Assembly (NCBI GenBank): GCA_024276905.1
Contig: JAJRWF010000048.1
Location: 34,283 to 98,282 of the forward strand
Source: Deltaproteobacteria bacterium
GTDB taxonomy: Bacteria; Desulfobacterota; Desulfuromonadia; Desulfuromonadales; Geopsychrobacteraceae
Reading direction: 5' to 3'
Length of the DNA stretch: 64,000 bases
Made by a program: the position numbers and the translations under genes. Position 1 is the first letter of the stretch; the number at the start of each line of letters is the position of its first letter. The notes beneath the pieces are model-generated. The model ran no database searches. It saw only the letters and a program-made list of their open reading frames with translations, and was not told the origin of the DNA. Positions 52,296 through 62,447 of this stretch are shown here, one piece after another.

Positions 52296-52694
52296 TTACT
52301 TCTGCTCATCCTTGACGAGACTGGCAGTCATCTGAGCCGGAGTACGCTTCATGACGAACATGTAACTTTCTTTCAGCTTCTTGGTAAAGAATGTCCCGAG
52401 CCAGAGCGGACTCCAGACCAGACCGGCGGTTAACCAGCGTTTAAGGGCGTGAGAATCGGTCTTGTCGGCCTTGATTGTCATTGATACCGATTCGAATCCC
52501 TGCCGTTGCAGGGAAATGGCGTGTTGCTCACCAGTTGAAAGATTGTGACTGTAGTTAACCGGTGTCATGCCGATCTCTTTACCGTCGATCATCACCATTG
52601 CTCCTGGGGGCTCTGACTGGATCAAAGCACTGGTCGGCGCACAGGCGCTGGTAAAAGCAAGTAGCATAATCAGACCGGTTAGTTTTTTCAGCAC
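52296..52694 (-). CDS. PEGA-domain lipoprotein
   Basis: This 132-residue protein has a lipoprotein signal (lipobox TSAC, Cys18) followed by a PEGA-type module (IQSEPPGAMVMIDGKEIGMT, then SLQRQGFESVSMTI) and a hydrophobic segment (TAGLVWSPLWLGTFF, about 90-104). PEGA modules occur in surface and periplasmic proteins as small beta-sandwiches. Single gene with its own terminator. Confidence 0.82.
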   Translation of the reverse strand: MLKKLTGLIMLLAFTSACAPTSALIQSEPPGAMVMIDGKEIGMTPVNYSHNLSTGEQHAISLQRQGFESVSMTIKADKTDSHALKRWLTAGLVWSPLWLGTFFTKKLKESYMFVMKRTPAQMTASLVKDEQK

Positions 52695-52996
52695 ATGATG
52701 CCCTTTCGGCTGGAGAAGTGTTCTCTATTCATGGCGTATACACTGCAAGGCTTGTTCCGGGAAATGGGGTTTCTTAGATTGCTCGGATTTTTTTGCAGAA
52801 ATTTTATGGGTCCCCTGAATCATCAGCTAGTTGCGAGTGTCTAACCGATCTCATGAAAGAATTTCTCGTTGATTACCGGGTTTGCGAAGATGACAATAAT
52901 TGTCGCAAAGTAAGAAAAAAACTGCACATTGACGTTATGTCTGTGGCGATATCGCTACGCTTAATCGCTGGCATACCGACTTTTGCCGGGACTGGA
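52695..52996. other. 302-bp region between the PEGA gene and the uvrA 3' end
   Basis: It contains GACAAT-A-ATTGTC (near 52892-52904) nested in a longer TTTGCGA...TCGCAAA repeat, possibly a structured 3' end of the leftward uvrA transcript. I see no gene. Confidence 0.45.
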
Positions 52997-53572
52997 TCAG
53001 GATGTAGGAAAATAGCGTTTCAGGAACTGGCCGGTATGGGACTGCTCGCAGCCTGCGACCTGCTCCGGTGTTCCTGCGGCGATTACTCGGCCGCCGCCAC
53101 TGCCGCCTTCGGGCCCCAGGTCCAGCACATGGTCTGCGGTTTTGATCACATCGAGATTATGTTCGATGACCACGACCGTGTTGCCGCCGTCGACCAGCCG
53201 GTTGAGAACCTCAAGCAGTTTGTGGATATCGGCAAAATGCAGGCCGGTGGTCGGTTCATCGAGGATATAGATGGTGCGTCCGGTTGCGCGTTTGCCGAGT
53301 TCGCGGGCCAGTTTGACCCGTTGTGCTTCGCCGCCGGAGAGGGTCGTCGCACTCTGTCCCAGTTTGATGTAGCCCAGACCGACGTCGCGCAGAGTCCCCA
53401 GTTTATTACTGATGCGCGGCAGGTTCTCCATAAAGCGGCTGGCCTGGTTGACCGTCATGTCGAGTAGTTCCGCAATACTTTTCCCTTTGTATTTGACTTC
53501 GAGGGTTTCGCGATTGTAGCGAGCGCCCCGACAGACTTCACATTCGACATAGACGTCGGGCAGAAAGTGCAT
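52997..53572 (-). CDS. uvrA: UvrA C-terminal fragment (191 aa), separated by a TAG
   Basis: This reads [20 protein letters not shown], then the second ABC signature ([19 protein letters not shown]) and Walker B/H-loop ([27 protein letters not shown]). It is the last fifth of UvrA, in the same frame as the preceding gene, beginning with ATG immediately after its TAG. The second zinc-finger Cys pair (CEVC) is in this fragment, and the first pair is in the other. No ribosome site is visible, so it could be made only by reinitiation at TAGATG or by readthrough. Confidence 0.85.
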   Translation of the reverse strand: MHFLPDVYVECEVCRGARYNRETLEVKYKGKSIAELLDMTVNQASRFMENLPRISNKLGTLRDVGLGYIKLGQSATTLSGGEAQRVKLARELGKRATGRTIYILDEPTTGLHFADIHKLLEVLNRLVDGGNTVVVIEHNLDVIKTADHVLDLGPEGGSGGGRVIAAGTPEQVAGCEQSHTGQFLKRYFPTS

Positions 53573-55813
53573 CTAGATGCGAATAATGCCGTCGCCGCGA
53601 CAAGCTTCGCAGCGGCCGCCCTTGACGTTGAAAGAGAAACGACCCGGTTTATAGCCACGGATCTTCGCTTCGGGAAGCCGGGCGTAGAGCTCACGGATAT
53701 CGGTAAAAACACCGGTATAGGTTGCCGGGTTTGAGCGCGGAGTGCGGCCGATCGGGGATTGATCGATATCGATCACTTTGTCGAGTTGTTCCAGGCCGAG
53801 AATCTGCTTGACCGGTCCGGCCTTTTCACGGTTGCGATGCAGTTTCTGGGCGAGGGTCTTGTACAGGGTTTCGATGACCAGCGAGGATTTCCCCGAACCG
53901 GAGACGCCGGTGACACAGCTCAAAACGCCGAGGGGTATTTCAACATCGATCTCCTGCAGATTGTTGGCGCGGGCTCCCTTCAGCACGATTTTTCGTGAAC
54001 TGGTGCGTCGGTTCGGCGGGATTTCTATCTCAAGAGCGCCTGACAGATATTGCCCGGTCAGCGATTCCGGGCAGTCGACAACCTGTTGCGGTTGACCGGC
54101 GACCACGACCTCACCACCGTGAACCCCGGCCGCCGGACCCATGTCGATCAGGTGATCGGCGGCCAGCATTGTTTCTTCGTCATGTTCGACCACCAGTACG
54201 GTATTGCCGAGGTCACGCAAATTTTTCAGGGTTTCAAGCAGGCGCTGATTGTCGCGTTGATGTAGCCCGATGGAGGGCTCGTCAAGGATATACAGAACTC
54301 CCATTAACGATGAGCCGATCTGGGTTGCCAGACGGATTCGCTGGCCCTCGCCACCTGACAGGGTGCCGGAGGCACGGTCGAGGGACAGATAGTCAAGACC
54401 GACATGGCTTAAAAATCCCAGCCGGTCGCGAATCTCTTTAAGGATTCGTTGTGCAATTTCAGCCTGTTTGGCAGGGAGTTCGAGATTCCTGAAAAAATCT
54501 CCAGCTTCTGAAATTGCCATCGCGCAGACTTGCTGGATGTTCTTCTGCGCAATCTTTACATGAAGTGATTCGGGCCGCAGCCGTGCTCCTTCACAGCTCG
54601 GGCAGGGAACAACACTCATATACTTTTCGAGGTTTTCCCGAACGGTGTCAGAGTCGGTCTCACGATAGCGTCGTTCCAGATTCGGCAGCACGCCTTCAAA
54701 GGGTTTTTCGTAGTAATGACGACGTTCACCCTGATCGAAAAAGAAACGGATCTTCTCCTGCCCCGAACCCTGTAACAGTTTTAAACGAGCATTCTCAGGC
54801 AGTTTGGAAAAGGGTGTGCGCATGCTGAAATGATAGTGTTCGGCCAGGGCTTCAAGCAGCGCCTGGTAGTAGTACCCGGTGCGGCTATCCCAGGGCAGGA
54901 TTGCCCCCTCCCGCAACGAAAGTCCGGGATCGGGGATCACCTGTTCCACGTCGAAATAGTTACGCGTTCCCAGACCGCTGCAATCAGGGCAGGCTCCATG
55001 TGGATTGTTGAAGGAGAACATTCGCGGCGTGATTTCGGGGTAGGAAAGGCCGCAATCAATACAGGCATGTTTGACCGAGTAGAGCTGACCGGCAGTGTCC
55101 GGCTCCTCGATTCGTACCAGGCCGTCCGCGAGCTTGAGCGCAGTTTCAATCGAATCGGCCAGTCGGCTTTCGATTCCCGGCTTGATGACCAGGCGGTCGA
55201 CGACCACTTCGATACTGTGTTTGCACTGTTTGTCGAGGACGATTTCTTCCCCCAACTCATGCATCACGCCGTCGATTCGCACCCGGACAAAACCGTCGGC
55301 TTGCAGTTGTCGCAGCTCTTTGCGGTATTCTCCCTTACGTTCACGCACGACAGGGGCCATGACCATAAAACGGGTTTTCTCCGCGGCCTGCATGACCTGA
55401 TCGACGATTTGCTGTACCGTTTGCGAACTGATCTCCTGGCCGCAACGGTGGCAGTGAATCTGTCCGGCGCGGGCAAATAACAGGCGCAGATAATCATGGA
55501 TCTCGGTGACGGTACCGACGGTCGAGCGCGGGTTGCGCGAGGTGGTTTTCTGTTCGATGGAGATCGCTGGTGACAGGCCGTCAATCTGATCGACGTCCGG
55601 TTTTTCCATCTGCTCAAGAAATTGGCGGGCGTAGGCCGACAGGCTGTCGACGTAGCGTCGTTGCCCCTCGGCATAAATTGTATCGAAGGCCAGAGTGCTC
55701 TTGCCCGAACCGGAAACGCCGGTGATGATCACCAGTTTGTCGCGCGGAATGTCGATATCGATATTTTTCAGATTGTGTTCACGGGCGCCGCGGATGCGGA
55801 TCTCTTCAATCAT
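53573..55813 (-). CDS. uvrA: UvrA N-terminal fragment (746 aa), excinuclease ABC ATPase cut by TAG
   Basis: UvrA recognises DNA damage and loads UvrB. Visible features: first Walker [15 protein letters not shown], first zinc finger ([25 protein letters not shown]), signature [12 protein letters not shown], second Walker [15 protein letters not shown], and half of the C-terminal zinc finger (CEAC, Cys735 and Cys738). It stops at TAG at codon 747, where relatives have Glu before MHFLPD. Joined, the two parts make 938 residues, the normal UvrA length. The ATG at 55813 overlaps the pdxA stop by eight bases. Confidence 0.9.
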   Translation of the reverse strand: MIEEIRIRGAREHNLKNIDIDIPRDKLVIITGVSGSGKSTLAFDTIYAEGQRRYVDSLSAYARQFLEQMEKPDVDQIDGLSPAISIEQKTTSRNPRSTVGTVTEIHDYLRLLFARAGQIHCHRCGQEISSQTVQQIVDQVMQAAEKTRFMVMAPVVRERKGEYRKELRQLQADGFVRVRIDGVMHELGEEIVLDKQCKHSIEVVVDRLVIKPGIESRLADSIETALKLADGLVRIEEPDTAGQLYSVKHACIDCGLSYPEITPRMFSFNNPHGACPDCSGLGTRNYFDVEQVIPDPGLSLREGAILPWDSRTGYYYQALLEALAEHYHFSMRTPFSKLPENARLKLLQGSGQEKIRFFFDQGERRHYYEKPFEGVLPNLERRYRETDSDTVRENLEKYMSVVPCPSCEGARLRPESLHVKIAQKNIQQVCAMAISEAGDFFRNLELPAKQAEIAQRILKEIRDRLGFLSHVGLDYLSLDRASGTLSGGEGQRIRLATQIGSSLMGVLYILDEPSIGLHQRDNQRLLETLKNLRDLGNTVLVVEHDEETMLAADHLIDMGPAAGVHGGEVVVAGQPQQVVDCPESLTGQYLSGALEIEIPPNRRTSSRKIVLKGARANNLQEIDVEIPLGVLSCVTGVSGSGKSSLVIETLYKTLAQKLHRNREKAGPVKQILGLEQLDKVIDIDQSPIGRTPRSNPATYTGVFTDIRELYARLPEAKIRGYKPGRFSFNVKGGRCEACRGDGIIRI

Positions 55814-56819
55814 TAGGACACTTGGCCTTCCGGAAGTTGTCGGCCATCTGGTCGGCCATGCGGATCGCAGCTTGTAAACTGGCGATGCTGGCCCGACCGG
55901 TACCAACTAGGTCGTAGGCGGTGCCGTGGTCAACACTGGTGCGGACAATCGGCAGACCGAGGGTAATATTGACGGCATCATTGAAATGGAGCAGTTTCAG
56001 TGGAATCAGCCCCTGATCATGATACATGCAGACCACGGCGTCATAATCGCCGCGCGCGGCGAAGTAAAAGAGGGTATCGGCACTGTGCGGCCCGCTGGCA
56101 GTAATCCCGTCACGCTGAGCTTGCGTGATCGCCGGCTGAATCAGGCGTTGTTCTTCGTCACCGAAGAGGCCCTGTTCGCCAGCATGCGGGTTGAGTGCCA
56201 GTACCGCAATCCTTGGATTTGGCAGGCCGAACTGCCGGCGCAGGCTCTGGTCAGTTATCTGGATGGTTGAAAGAATTTCTGTGTAGCTGAGGCGCCCGGG
56301 AACTGCGGACAGGGCAGTGTGGGTCGTCACCAGGGTGACCCGCAGGCGGCGCCCGGCCAGCATCATTACCACCCGCCCGGCCCGACAGCGTTCTTCTAAC
56401 AATTCGGTATTACCGGGGAAGTGACAACCGGCGGCGTTGATGGCAGCCTTGTTGATCGGACAGGTGACCATCGCTGCAGCGCGACCGGCGAGACATTCAG
56501 CTGTGGCCCATTCAATGTAATCAATCATTCCCCGTCCGCAGGCTGCGTCGGGTGCGCCGGGTTTCAGCTCTTTAGGGTTCAGTTGCGAAACGGGTTGCAG
56601 CTGCAACGCAGTAGCGGCAAAACGAAGAATTTTGCGCCCGTTGTCCGCTTCCTCCAGTTGTGGTTCCAGGCGCAACTGGGTCGCAGTTTCCAGCAGTACC
56701 TGTGTATCGCCGGCGATCAGTAGCGGTCTTTCGGGCAAGCGGCCTGCGGTAAGGGTGCGCAGAATCAATTCCGGCCCGATTCCTGTCGGGTCGCCCATGG
56801 TGATAACAAGAGGTTGCAC
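55806..56819 (-). CDS. pdxA: 4-Hydroxythreonine-4-phosphate dehydrogenase
   Basis: This 337-residue enzyme of pyridoxal phosphate synthesis has [13 protein letters not shown] at the N-terminus, [20 protein letters not shown], then [13 protein letters not shown] and [17 protein letters not shown] with metal-binding His residues. It oxidises 4-phosphohydroxy-L-threonine. Start is GTG at 56819, eight bases after GGAG; an out-of-frame ATG nearby is not used. The uvrA start overlaps its 3' end. Its own promoter is probably weak, because a terminator precedes it. Confidence 0.94.
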   Translation of the reverse strand: MQPLVITMGDPTGIGPELILRTLTAGRLPERPLLIAGDTQVLLETATQLRLEPQLEEADNGRKILRFAATALQLQPVSQLNPKELKPGAPDAACGRGMIDYIEWATAECLAGRAAAMVTCPINKAAINAAGCHFPGNTELLEERCRAGRVVMMLAGRRLRVTLVTTHTALSAVPGRLSYTEILSTIQITDQSLRRQFGLPNPRIAVLALNPHAGEQGLFGDEEQRLIQPAITQAQRDGITASGPHSADTLFYFAARGDYDAVVCMYHDQGLIPLKLLHFNDAVNITLGLPIVRTSVDHGTAYDLVGTGRASIASLQAAIRMADQMADNFRKAKCPND

Positions 56820-56909
56820 GCATCAGTCTCCTTCAGTTTCGATCAAACCGCCAGTATATCCGATCTGCGGGGCGGGCGACAATAAGGAGAATCGACATTG
56901 GGGATTAAA

Positions 56910-56941
56910 ACAGAAAGGACCGGTTTCGCGGCCCTTTCTGT
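56910..56941 (-). terminator. Leftward terminator after the first PPIase gene
   Basis: Arms ACAGAAAGG (56910-56918) and CCTTTCTGT (56933-56941), with inner CCG/CGG pairs, form a stem followed leftwards by TTTT. It lies between the SurA-like gene and pdxA. Confidence 0.7.
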
Positions 56942-56970
56942 ACGGCGGTCAGGAATAACAGGGTGAGGGG

Positions 56971-57912
56971 TCAGATCCGGATATCGATAACGGCATCCTT
57001 GCGCAGTTCTTTTTTCCATTCGGCAAAGCGCTTTTCGTTGTTTTTCTCGGCGAGAATTTTTTCAATTTTCTTGCTGAGGTCCTCATCCAGTTCCGCTATC
57101 GCCGGGGTCCGATCCAGAACCTGCAAGATATGGATGCTGCCGAGAGTCTCCATCGGTTCGCTGACCTGGCCGATCAGAAGTCCATTAACCATCTTGTGTA
57201 AGTGAGGGTTCAGCTCTTTTTCAACCATGGTCCCCATGTCGCCCCCTTCGGCCTCGCCTCCCAGAGATTTGAGTACCTCGTCAAAGGGCTTGCCGCCAAG
57301 CAGGAGTTGGCGGGTGATCTGGGCTTGCTGCATAAGCCGTTTTTTAGCTTCCGGATCGGCATCCTTTGCCAACGGAAAGCTGATTCGGCCGAGGCGCAGG
57401 GTCGGTTGGGACTTGTATTCGTCTTTGTGTTCTTTGAAGTAGGCACGAACCTGTGCATTGGTCACTTCGACTTTGCTGCGGACCTCGCGTGCTATCAGTT
57501 TGTAGCGCAGAATCTCCTTGCGCAGGTTCTGCTGATAGTTTGAAAAGGACATTCCCTGGGCCTGGAGTGCGGTTTTAAGCTGTTTCCTGGTCAGTTTATT
57601 CTGGCGTTGCACATCTTCAATTGCCGAGTTCAGATCCTGATCACTGACCGACAAACCGAGCTCCCTAATCCGCTGCTCAACCAACAGATCTTCGATCATG
57701 TCGTTCAGAACTTTCAGGCGCAGGGTCTGATGCTCGTCCTTGCTCAGCTGGTTTCTGCCGGTGTCAGCAGCCATGGCACTTGCCAGCTTCTTTTCCAGCT
57801 GGTAGCTGGTGACGGCGTCGTTGTTGACCATTGCAACCGTCTTGATCAGCGGTGTGGCACTGGCAACGGAGCTCCACAGCAGGAGCAGGGCTAACGGAAA
57901 CAATCTCTTCAT
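56971..57912 (-). CDS. SurA-like periplasmic peptidyl-prolyl isomerase
   Basis: This 313-residue protein has a signal peptide (about 1-19), a SurA N-terminal chaperone domain (IKTVAMVNNDAVTSYQLEKK, LNDMIEDLLVEQRIREL) and a parvulin domain from about 165 (LRLGRISFPLAKDADPEAKK, GGEAEGGDMGTMVEKEL). It should help fold outer-membrane proteins. It follows a second parvulin-type gene in a leftward operon with mfd. Confidence 0.88.
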   Translation of the reverse strand: MKRLFPLALLLLWSSVASATPLIKTVAMVNNDAVTSYQLEKKLASAMAADTGRNQLSKDEHQTLRLKVLNDMIEDLLVEQRIRELGLSVSDQDLNSAIEDVQRQNKLTRKQLKTALQAQGMSFSNYQQNLRKEILRYKLIAREVRSKVEVTNAQVRAYFKEHKDEYKSQPTLRLGRISFPLAKDADPEAKKRLMQQAQITRQLLLGGKPFDEVLKSLGGEAEGGDMGTMVEKELNPHLHKMVNGLLIGQVSEPMETLGSIHILQVLDRTPAIAELDEDLSKKIEKILAEKNNEKRFAEWKKELRKDAVIDIRI

Positions 57913-57955
57913 TGGCGGCTCTATCCTTTATCTTGTTTTTCAGTTTGTGAGGGAG

Positions 57956-58909
57956 CTATTCTGCCTTGTCGAAGTGCAGTTTGTCCAGCTGTTCCCAATT
58001 GATCTGCACATCGGTTAGCTTGCGCAGGTCTTGCAACCACTGTTGGTAAAGACGATTTTCTTCGCCAGATTGAAGTTGACGCCGGATTGTCGCTTCGACC
58101 TCCGGAAGGGGAAGAACCCCGGCCTTGAGGCGTTTTTCAACCAGAAACAGATGGATGCCGTAGCTGCTTTTAACCGGTTGGCTGACACGTCCCGGTGTGA
58201 GTTTAAACAGAATTTTGTCAAACTCGGGGGGCAATTGCCCCTGTGCAAACAGTCCGAGATCGCCGCCGTTTTCCCGATCGGGAGAGATTGAATAGCGGGC
58301 GGCCAGCTCGGCAAAAGGCTCACCGGCCAGCAGCCGGTTGCGCAGGGCAATCGCCTCTTCCTCTGTCTGCAACAATATCTGCCGTGCCCGTAACTGATCC
58401 GGGCGACGATAGTCCTCAAGGTGTTGCAGGTAATATTCTTCAACCTGTGGGTTGCTGATGACAATTTTGCCGCGGGTGATGCTGGTGGCGACCTTTTCGC
58501 TCAACAAGCGGATGCGCAGTTGCTGCAGCCAGTGTGCCGGGTCCTGCTCTGAACTGCGGAGGAGTTCCAGGTATTCCTCTTGGCTGTAATTGCCGCGCAG
58601 GTCGTTCAGCGCGTGTTGCATCTCCTGTTCGCTGATGGCAATCCCGCGTCGTTTTGCTTCGGCGAGCAGCAGTTCCTGGTCGATCAGTTGCGACAGTGCC
58701 TGACGTAGCAACAGGTTTTGCTGCTGCGCAGGAAGTTGAACCAGTTCGGCCCGCAGGGGTTGAATCTCCTGACGGAAATCAGCAAGGCTGATTTTACGTT
58801 CAGCGATTCTGATCAGCGGTGTCGGCTCATTCTGACAGGCGTTGAGGTTGAGGATTGTCAGCAGTAACAACAGCGGCAAGGAAAGTATCCTGGAGGAACA
58901 ATGTCTCAT
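57956..58909 (-). CDS. Parvulin-type peptidyl-prolyl isomerase lipoprotein
   Basis: This 317-residue protein has a lipobox (LNAC, Cys25), a helical chaperone part with a SurA-N-like pattern (ALSQLIDQELLLAEAKRRGI) and a parvulin domain at about 165-260 (LRARQILLQTEEEAIALRN, FAELAARYSISPDRENGGD, QPVKSSYGIHLFLVEKR). Its ATG overlaps the mfd stop (ATGA). It is probably anchored to a membrane and acts with the adjacent SurA-like gene on outer-membrane protein folding. Confidence 0.87.
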   Translation of the reverse strand: MRHCSSRILSLPLLLLLTILNLNACQNEPTPLIRIAERKISLADFRQEIQPLRAELVQLPAQQQNLLLRQALSQLIDQELLLAEAKRRGIAISEQEMQHALNDLRGNYSQEEYLELLRSSEQDPAHWLQQLRIRLLSEKVATSITRGKIVISNPQVEEYYLQHLEDYRRPDQLRARQILLQTEEEAIALRNRLLAGEPFAELAARYSISPDRENGGDLGLFAQGQLPPEFDKILFKLTPGRVSQPVKSSYGIHLFLVEKRLKAGVLPLPEVEATIRRQLQSGEENRLYQQWLQDLRKLTDVQINWEQLDKLHFDKAE

Positions 58910-61900
58910 GAAGCCCCCTCCTCAGGCAGGAGCTTTTGCAGTTCGCGCCGGGTTTCACGCACCAGTTCTTCCCCCTGCCAGCGGTCGGTACGAACGGTCA
59001 GACGGAAATCGGCCGACAGGCTGTAACGTTGCGGTTCATTTTCCAGCAGGCCGCGGATCAGATCGGGCGAGACCGTGGTTGCGGCATGAAAGCGCAGACT
59101 CAGACGGCGACCGTCATATTCAAGCAATTCAATCCGCAGTTGTTTGAGAATAACGCGCAGCCGCATGATCCCCAGCAGCAGCTCTCCCGCCTCCGGCAGT
59201 TTGCCGTAGCGGTCCTGAAGCTCATCGGCAATATCGAAGATCTGGCGATCATCTTCGGCCGCAGCCAAGCGCTGGTAGAATTGCAAGCGCTGGTTCGGAT
59301 CGGGCAGGTATTTTTCAGAAAGAAAAGCCGAGAGGCCGAGGCGGATCTCCGGATCGATCCGTTCTTCACGTTCCCGTCCACGCAGTTTCTCGATCGTCTC
59401 TTCGAGCAGTTCGGTGTAGAGTTCAAAGCCGATGGCCGCAATCGGTCCGGACTGTTTGGCCCCCAGCAGATCACCGGCTCCACGCAATTCGAGATCATGA
59501 CTGGCGATGCGAAAACCGGATCCGAGTTCGGTCAGTTCCTGCAGGACCTTGAGTCGTTCGCGGGCTTCGCGGGTCAGTGAGGCTTCACCGGGAATCAACA
59601 GGTAGGCATAGGCTCGCCGATCAGAACGTCCGACCCGTCCGCGCAGCTGATATAGCTGGGAGAGGCCGAAGCAGTCGGCCCGATTGATAATGATGGTATT
59701 GGCCGTCGGGATGTCAAGACCGTTCTCAATGATTGTCGAAGCCAACAACAGATTGCTGCGTCCTTCGATGAAGTCGAGCATGGTTTTTTCCAGCTCTTTT
59801 TCCGCCATCTGACCGTGGCCGACGGCAATTTTTGCCTCGGGTACCAGCTGCTGCAGATGCTCGGCCATCGCCTGGATGGTCTGCACCCGGTTGTGGACAA
59901 AGTAAACCTGGCCACCGCGACGCAGTTCACGCAGGATCGCCTGGCGGATCAGTTCATCATCGAAGCGGGTTACGTAGGTACGGATCGCCAGACGGTCGAC
60001 CGGTGGGGTTTCGATCACCGACAGGTCACGCATCCCGGCCATGCTCATGTGCAGGGTCCGCGGGATCGGGGTTGCGGTCAGGGTCAGGGTATCGACCTCG
60101 GCGCGCAGGTTTTTCAGCTTCTCCTTGTGGCTGACGCCGAAACGCTGCTCTTCGTCGATCACCAGCAGGCCCAGATCCTTGAAGCGGATGTCGCGCTGCA
60201 GCAGGCGGTGGGTGCCGATGACGATATCGACCTGGCCGCTGGCCATGCCAGCAAGGACTTTGCGAATTTCGGCCGGGGTGCGAAAACGTGAAATCATCTC
60301 GACCTGTACCGGAAACTCCTTGAGCCGGTTGCGAAAGCTCTGCCAGTGCTGCTGGGCGAGAATGGTGGTCGGTACCAGCAGCGCAACCTGCTTGCCGTCG
60401 AGGACTGCCTTGGCCGCCGCCCGTAGTGCCACCTCGGTTTTACCGTAGCCGACGTCGCCGCAGACCAGCCGGTCCATCGGCTTTGGCGAGCACATATCGT
60501 TCAGGGCATCGGTAATCGCGGCTGCCTGATCGCTGGTCTCCTCGTGGGGGAAGGTCGCTTCGAATTCACGGAACAGACGGTCGGGCGGACTGAAGGCAAA
60601 GCCTTCGCAGAGTTCACGCCGGGCATAGATTTCGAGCAGTTGGCGGGCCAGCTCTTCGATGGCAGCGCGGGCTTTGAGGCGGGCTTTCTCCCACCCCTGG
60701 CCGCCCATCTTGTCGAGGCGTGGCCGGGCGCCTTCGCCGCCGATATATTTCTGAACTTTTTCGATGCGCTCGATGGGCAGATAGAGCTTGTCGGCCCCGG
60801 CATATTCGAGATGAAGGTAGTCGCCCGCGACACCGCCGGTTGCCAGATGGATCAGTCCCAGGTAGCGTCCGACACCATGATCGGTATGGACGATAAAGTC
60901 GTTTTCACGCAGGTCGGCCAGGTTGGAGAAAAGCTTGAGTGCCGACTTGCGGCTCTTTTTTCGGTGATGACTGCGGTGACCGAATATTTCTTCTTCGGTA
61001 ATGATCGCCAGCTGGTCGTAGGGCATCCGGAAACCGGCCGAAAGGTCACCGACCTGCAGCTGCGGAACTCCGGGCGGCAGGCGATCGAGTGAGGACTGTC
61101 CCCGTTGTGGCAGATCCCAGCCATTCTCGCTCAGCAGTTCCTGCAGGCGCTGCGCCTGTCCCGGTTGACGGCAGATCAGCAGCACCCGCCAGTCTTCTTC
61201 GCTCCAGCGCTCAAGGTGTTCAAGCAGCGGCGTCAGGCCGTCCTGGCCTGGAGCGAGGCTGGCACGCAGGTCCGCATTACCGCTGATGTCGAAATGATAA
61301 CTCTGGCGCTGATCATCGAGCTGAAAGACACGCAGACGGCTGAAACTGATATGCCGGTAGCGGGCAAAAGCGGTTTCGAGTTCGTCAGCATCCAGGTAGA
61401 GGTCCTGACGCCGGGCATGGGGCTGGCGGTTTTCACGCTGGCGGCGTTCGCCGTCGCGAATCTCGCCGCTGAAAAGATCGCTCTCCTGTTCAATGGCCGG
61501 CGGATCGTTCAGGATCAGGTCGGCCTCAGGGAGATAGTCAAAGAGGGTTTCGAGGCCGGGGTAGTTCAGCGGCAGGAGAAAGGCGCGTCCCGGCGCAAGA
61601 ATCCCTTCTTTCAGCTCCTCGCTGATCCCTTCGCGCAGGGTGCGCGGCAGTTCCAGTTCGTCGCAGCGTTGCTTCAGCTTCTGCAGTAGATAATCGAGAT
61701 GGTTGCCGCTGAGACAGAGTTCGCGTGAGGGGATCAGGCGCAGCTGTTTGAGCTCGTCAGTCTGCGAACGTTGGGTCGCGGGGTCAAAGTAGCGCATCCG
61801 CTCAATGAAGTCGCCGTAGAAATCGAGGCGCAGCGGCTGTCGGGCATCGGCCGGGAAGATATCGATGATATCGCCGCGCACGGCAAAGGTGCCACGATCC

Positions 61901-62409
61901 TCGACCAGCGAAACTGCCTGGTATCCGAGGTTGTGCAGTTGCTGCAGCAATGCATCGCGTGGATATTCTTCGTCCTGTTCGAGGACCAGCGAGAGTTCTG
62001 CCAGGATCGGACGCGGGATAACTCGCTGCATCAGGGCGCGCAACGGGACCACCAGGGCGTCGAGTTCGCCCTTGAGCAGGCGGACCAGGGTCTCAAGGCG
62101 GGTGGCTTCGACTTCCGGGTGTGGAGTCAGCGGGTCGTAGGGGCCGAGTTCCCAGTGCGGGAAAAAGCCGATCCGTTGTGGATGCGGGGCAAAAAACTGC
62201 AGATCGGTGAAAAGGCGCTGCCCCTCTTTCTGGCTGGCACAGACGATCAGGAACGGACGGGTGCTCTGGCTGAGGGTTCCGGCAAGCAGCGCGGCATCAC
62301 TTGAGCCGGTCTGGCCGAGGACTTCAAGCTGGCGGCCGTGATCGGCAAAGCCGTCCAGCAGGCTCTGGGCCGTCGCATAGTTGATGTGCTGGGAGATCTC
62401 CTGATCCAT
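58906..62409 (-). CDS. mfd: Transcription-repair coupling factor
   Basis: This 1167-residue translocase removes stalled RNA polymerase and recruits UvrA. An N-terminal UvrB-like region (about 30-330), an RNA-polymerase-interacting CarD-like domain (FIVHTDHGVGRYLGLIHL), RecG-like motor motifs (VCGDVGYGKTEVALRAA, LVPTTILAQQHW, VIDEEQRFGVSHKE, LTATPIPRTL, RAGRVGRS-like QLRGRVGRSDR) and a C-terminal TRCF domain are visible. ATG 62409 is preferred to TTG 62418. It is in the same leftward block as uvrA, a functional partner. Confidence 0.95.
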   Translation of the reverse strand: MDQEISQHINYATAQSLLDGFADHGRQLEVLGQTGSSDAALLAGTLSQSTRPFLIVCASQKEGQRLFTDLQFFAPHPQRIGFFPHWELGPYDPLTPHPEVEATRLETLVRLLKGELDALVVPLRALMQRVIPRPILAELSLVLEQDEEYPRDALLQQLHNLGYQAVSLVEDRGTFAVRGDIIDIFPADARQPLRLDFYGDFIERMRYFDPATQRSQTDELKQLRLIPSRELCLSGNHLDYLLQKLKQRCDELELPRTLREGISEELKEGILAPGRAFLLPLNYPGLETLFDYLPEADLILNDPPAIEQESDLFSGEIRDGERRQRENRQPHARRQDLYLDADELETAFARYRHISFSRLRVFQLDDQRQSYHFDISGNADLRASLAPGQDGLTPLLEHLERWSEEDWRVLLICRQPGQAQRLQELLSENGWDLPQRGQSSLDRLPPGVPQLQVGDLSAGFRMPYDQLAIITEEEIFGHRSHHRKKSRKSALKLFSNLADLRENDFIVHTDHGVGRYLGLIHLATGGVAGDYLHLEYAGADKLYLPIERIEKVQKYIGGEGARPRLDKMGGQGWEKARLKARAAIEELARQLLEIYARRELCEGFAFSPPDRLFREFEATFPHEETSDQAAAITDALNDMCSPKPMDRLVCGDVGYGKTEVALRAAAKAVLDGKQVALLVPTTILAQQHWQSFRNRLKEFPVQVEMISRFRTPAEIRKVLAGMASGQVDIVIGTHRLLQRDIRFKDLGLLVIDEEQRFGVSHKEKLKNLRAEVDTLTLTATPIPRTLHMSMAGMRDLSVIETPPVDRLAIRTYVTRFDDELIRQAILRELRRGGQVYFVHNRVQTIQAMAEHLQQLVPEAKIAVGHGQMAEKELEKTMLDFIEGRSNLLLASTIIENGLDIPTANTIIINRADCFGLSQLYQLRGRVGRSDRRAYAYLLIPGEASLTREARERLKVLQELTELGSGFRIASHDLELRGAGDLLGAKQSGPIAAIGFELYTELLEETIEKLRGREREERIDPEIRLGLSAFLSEKYLPDPNQRLQFYQRLAAAEDDRQIFDIADELQDRYGKLPEAGELLLGIMRLRVILKQLRIELLEYDGRRLSLRFHAATTVSPDLIRGLLENEPQRYSLSADFRLTVRTDRWQGEELVRETRRELQKLLPEEGAS

Positions 62410-62447
62410 GGCTGCCAATCTGCCGCGCTTAACAAGCTGCTACTGCG

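Noticed and set aside
53573-53575. Pyrrolysine at the uvrA TAG.
   Set aside because: UvrA has Glu at this place, the protein needs no Pyl, and the other interruption is TAA; a common recoding mechanism is not credible.
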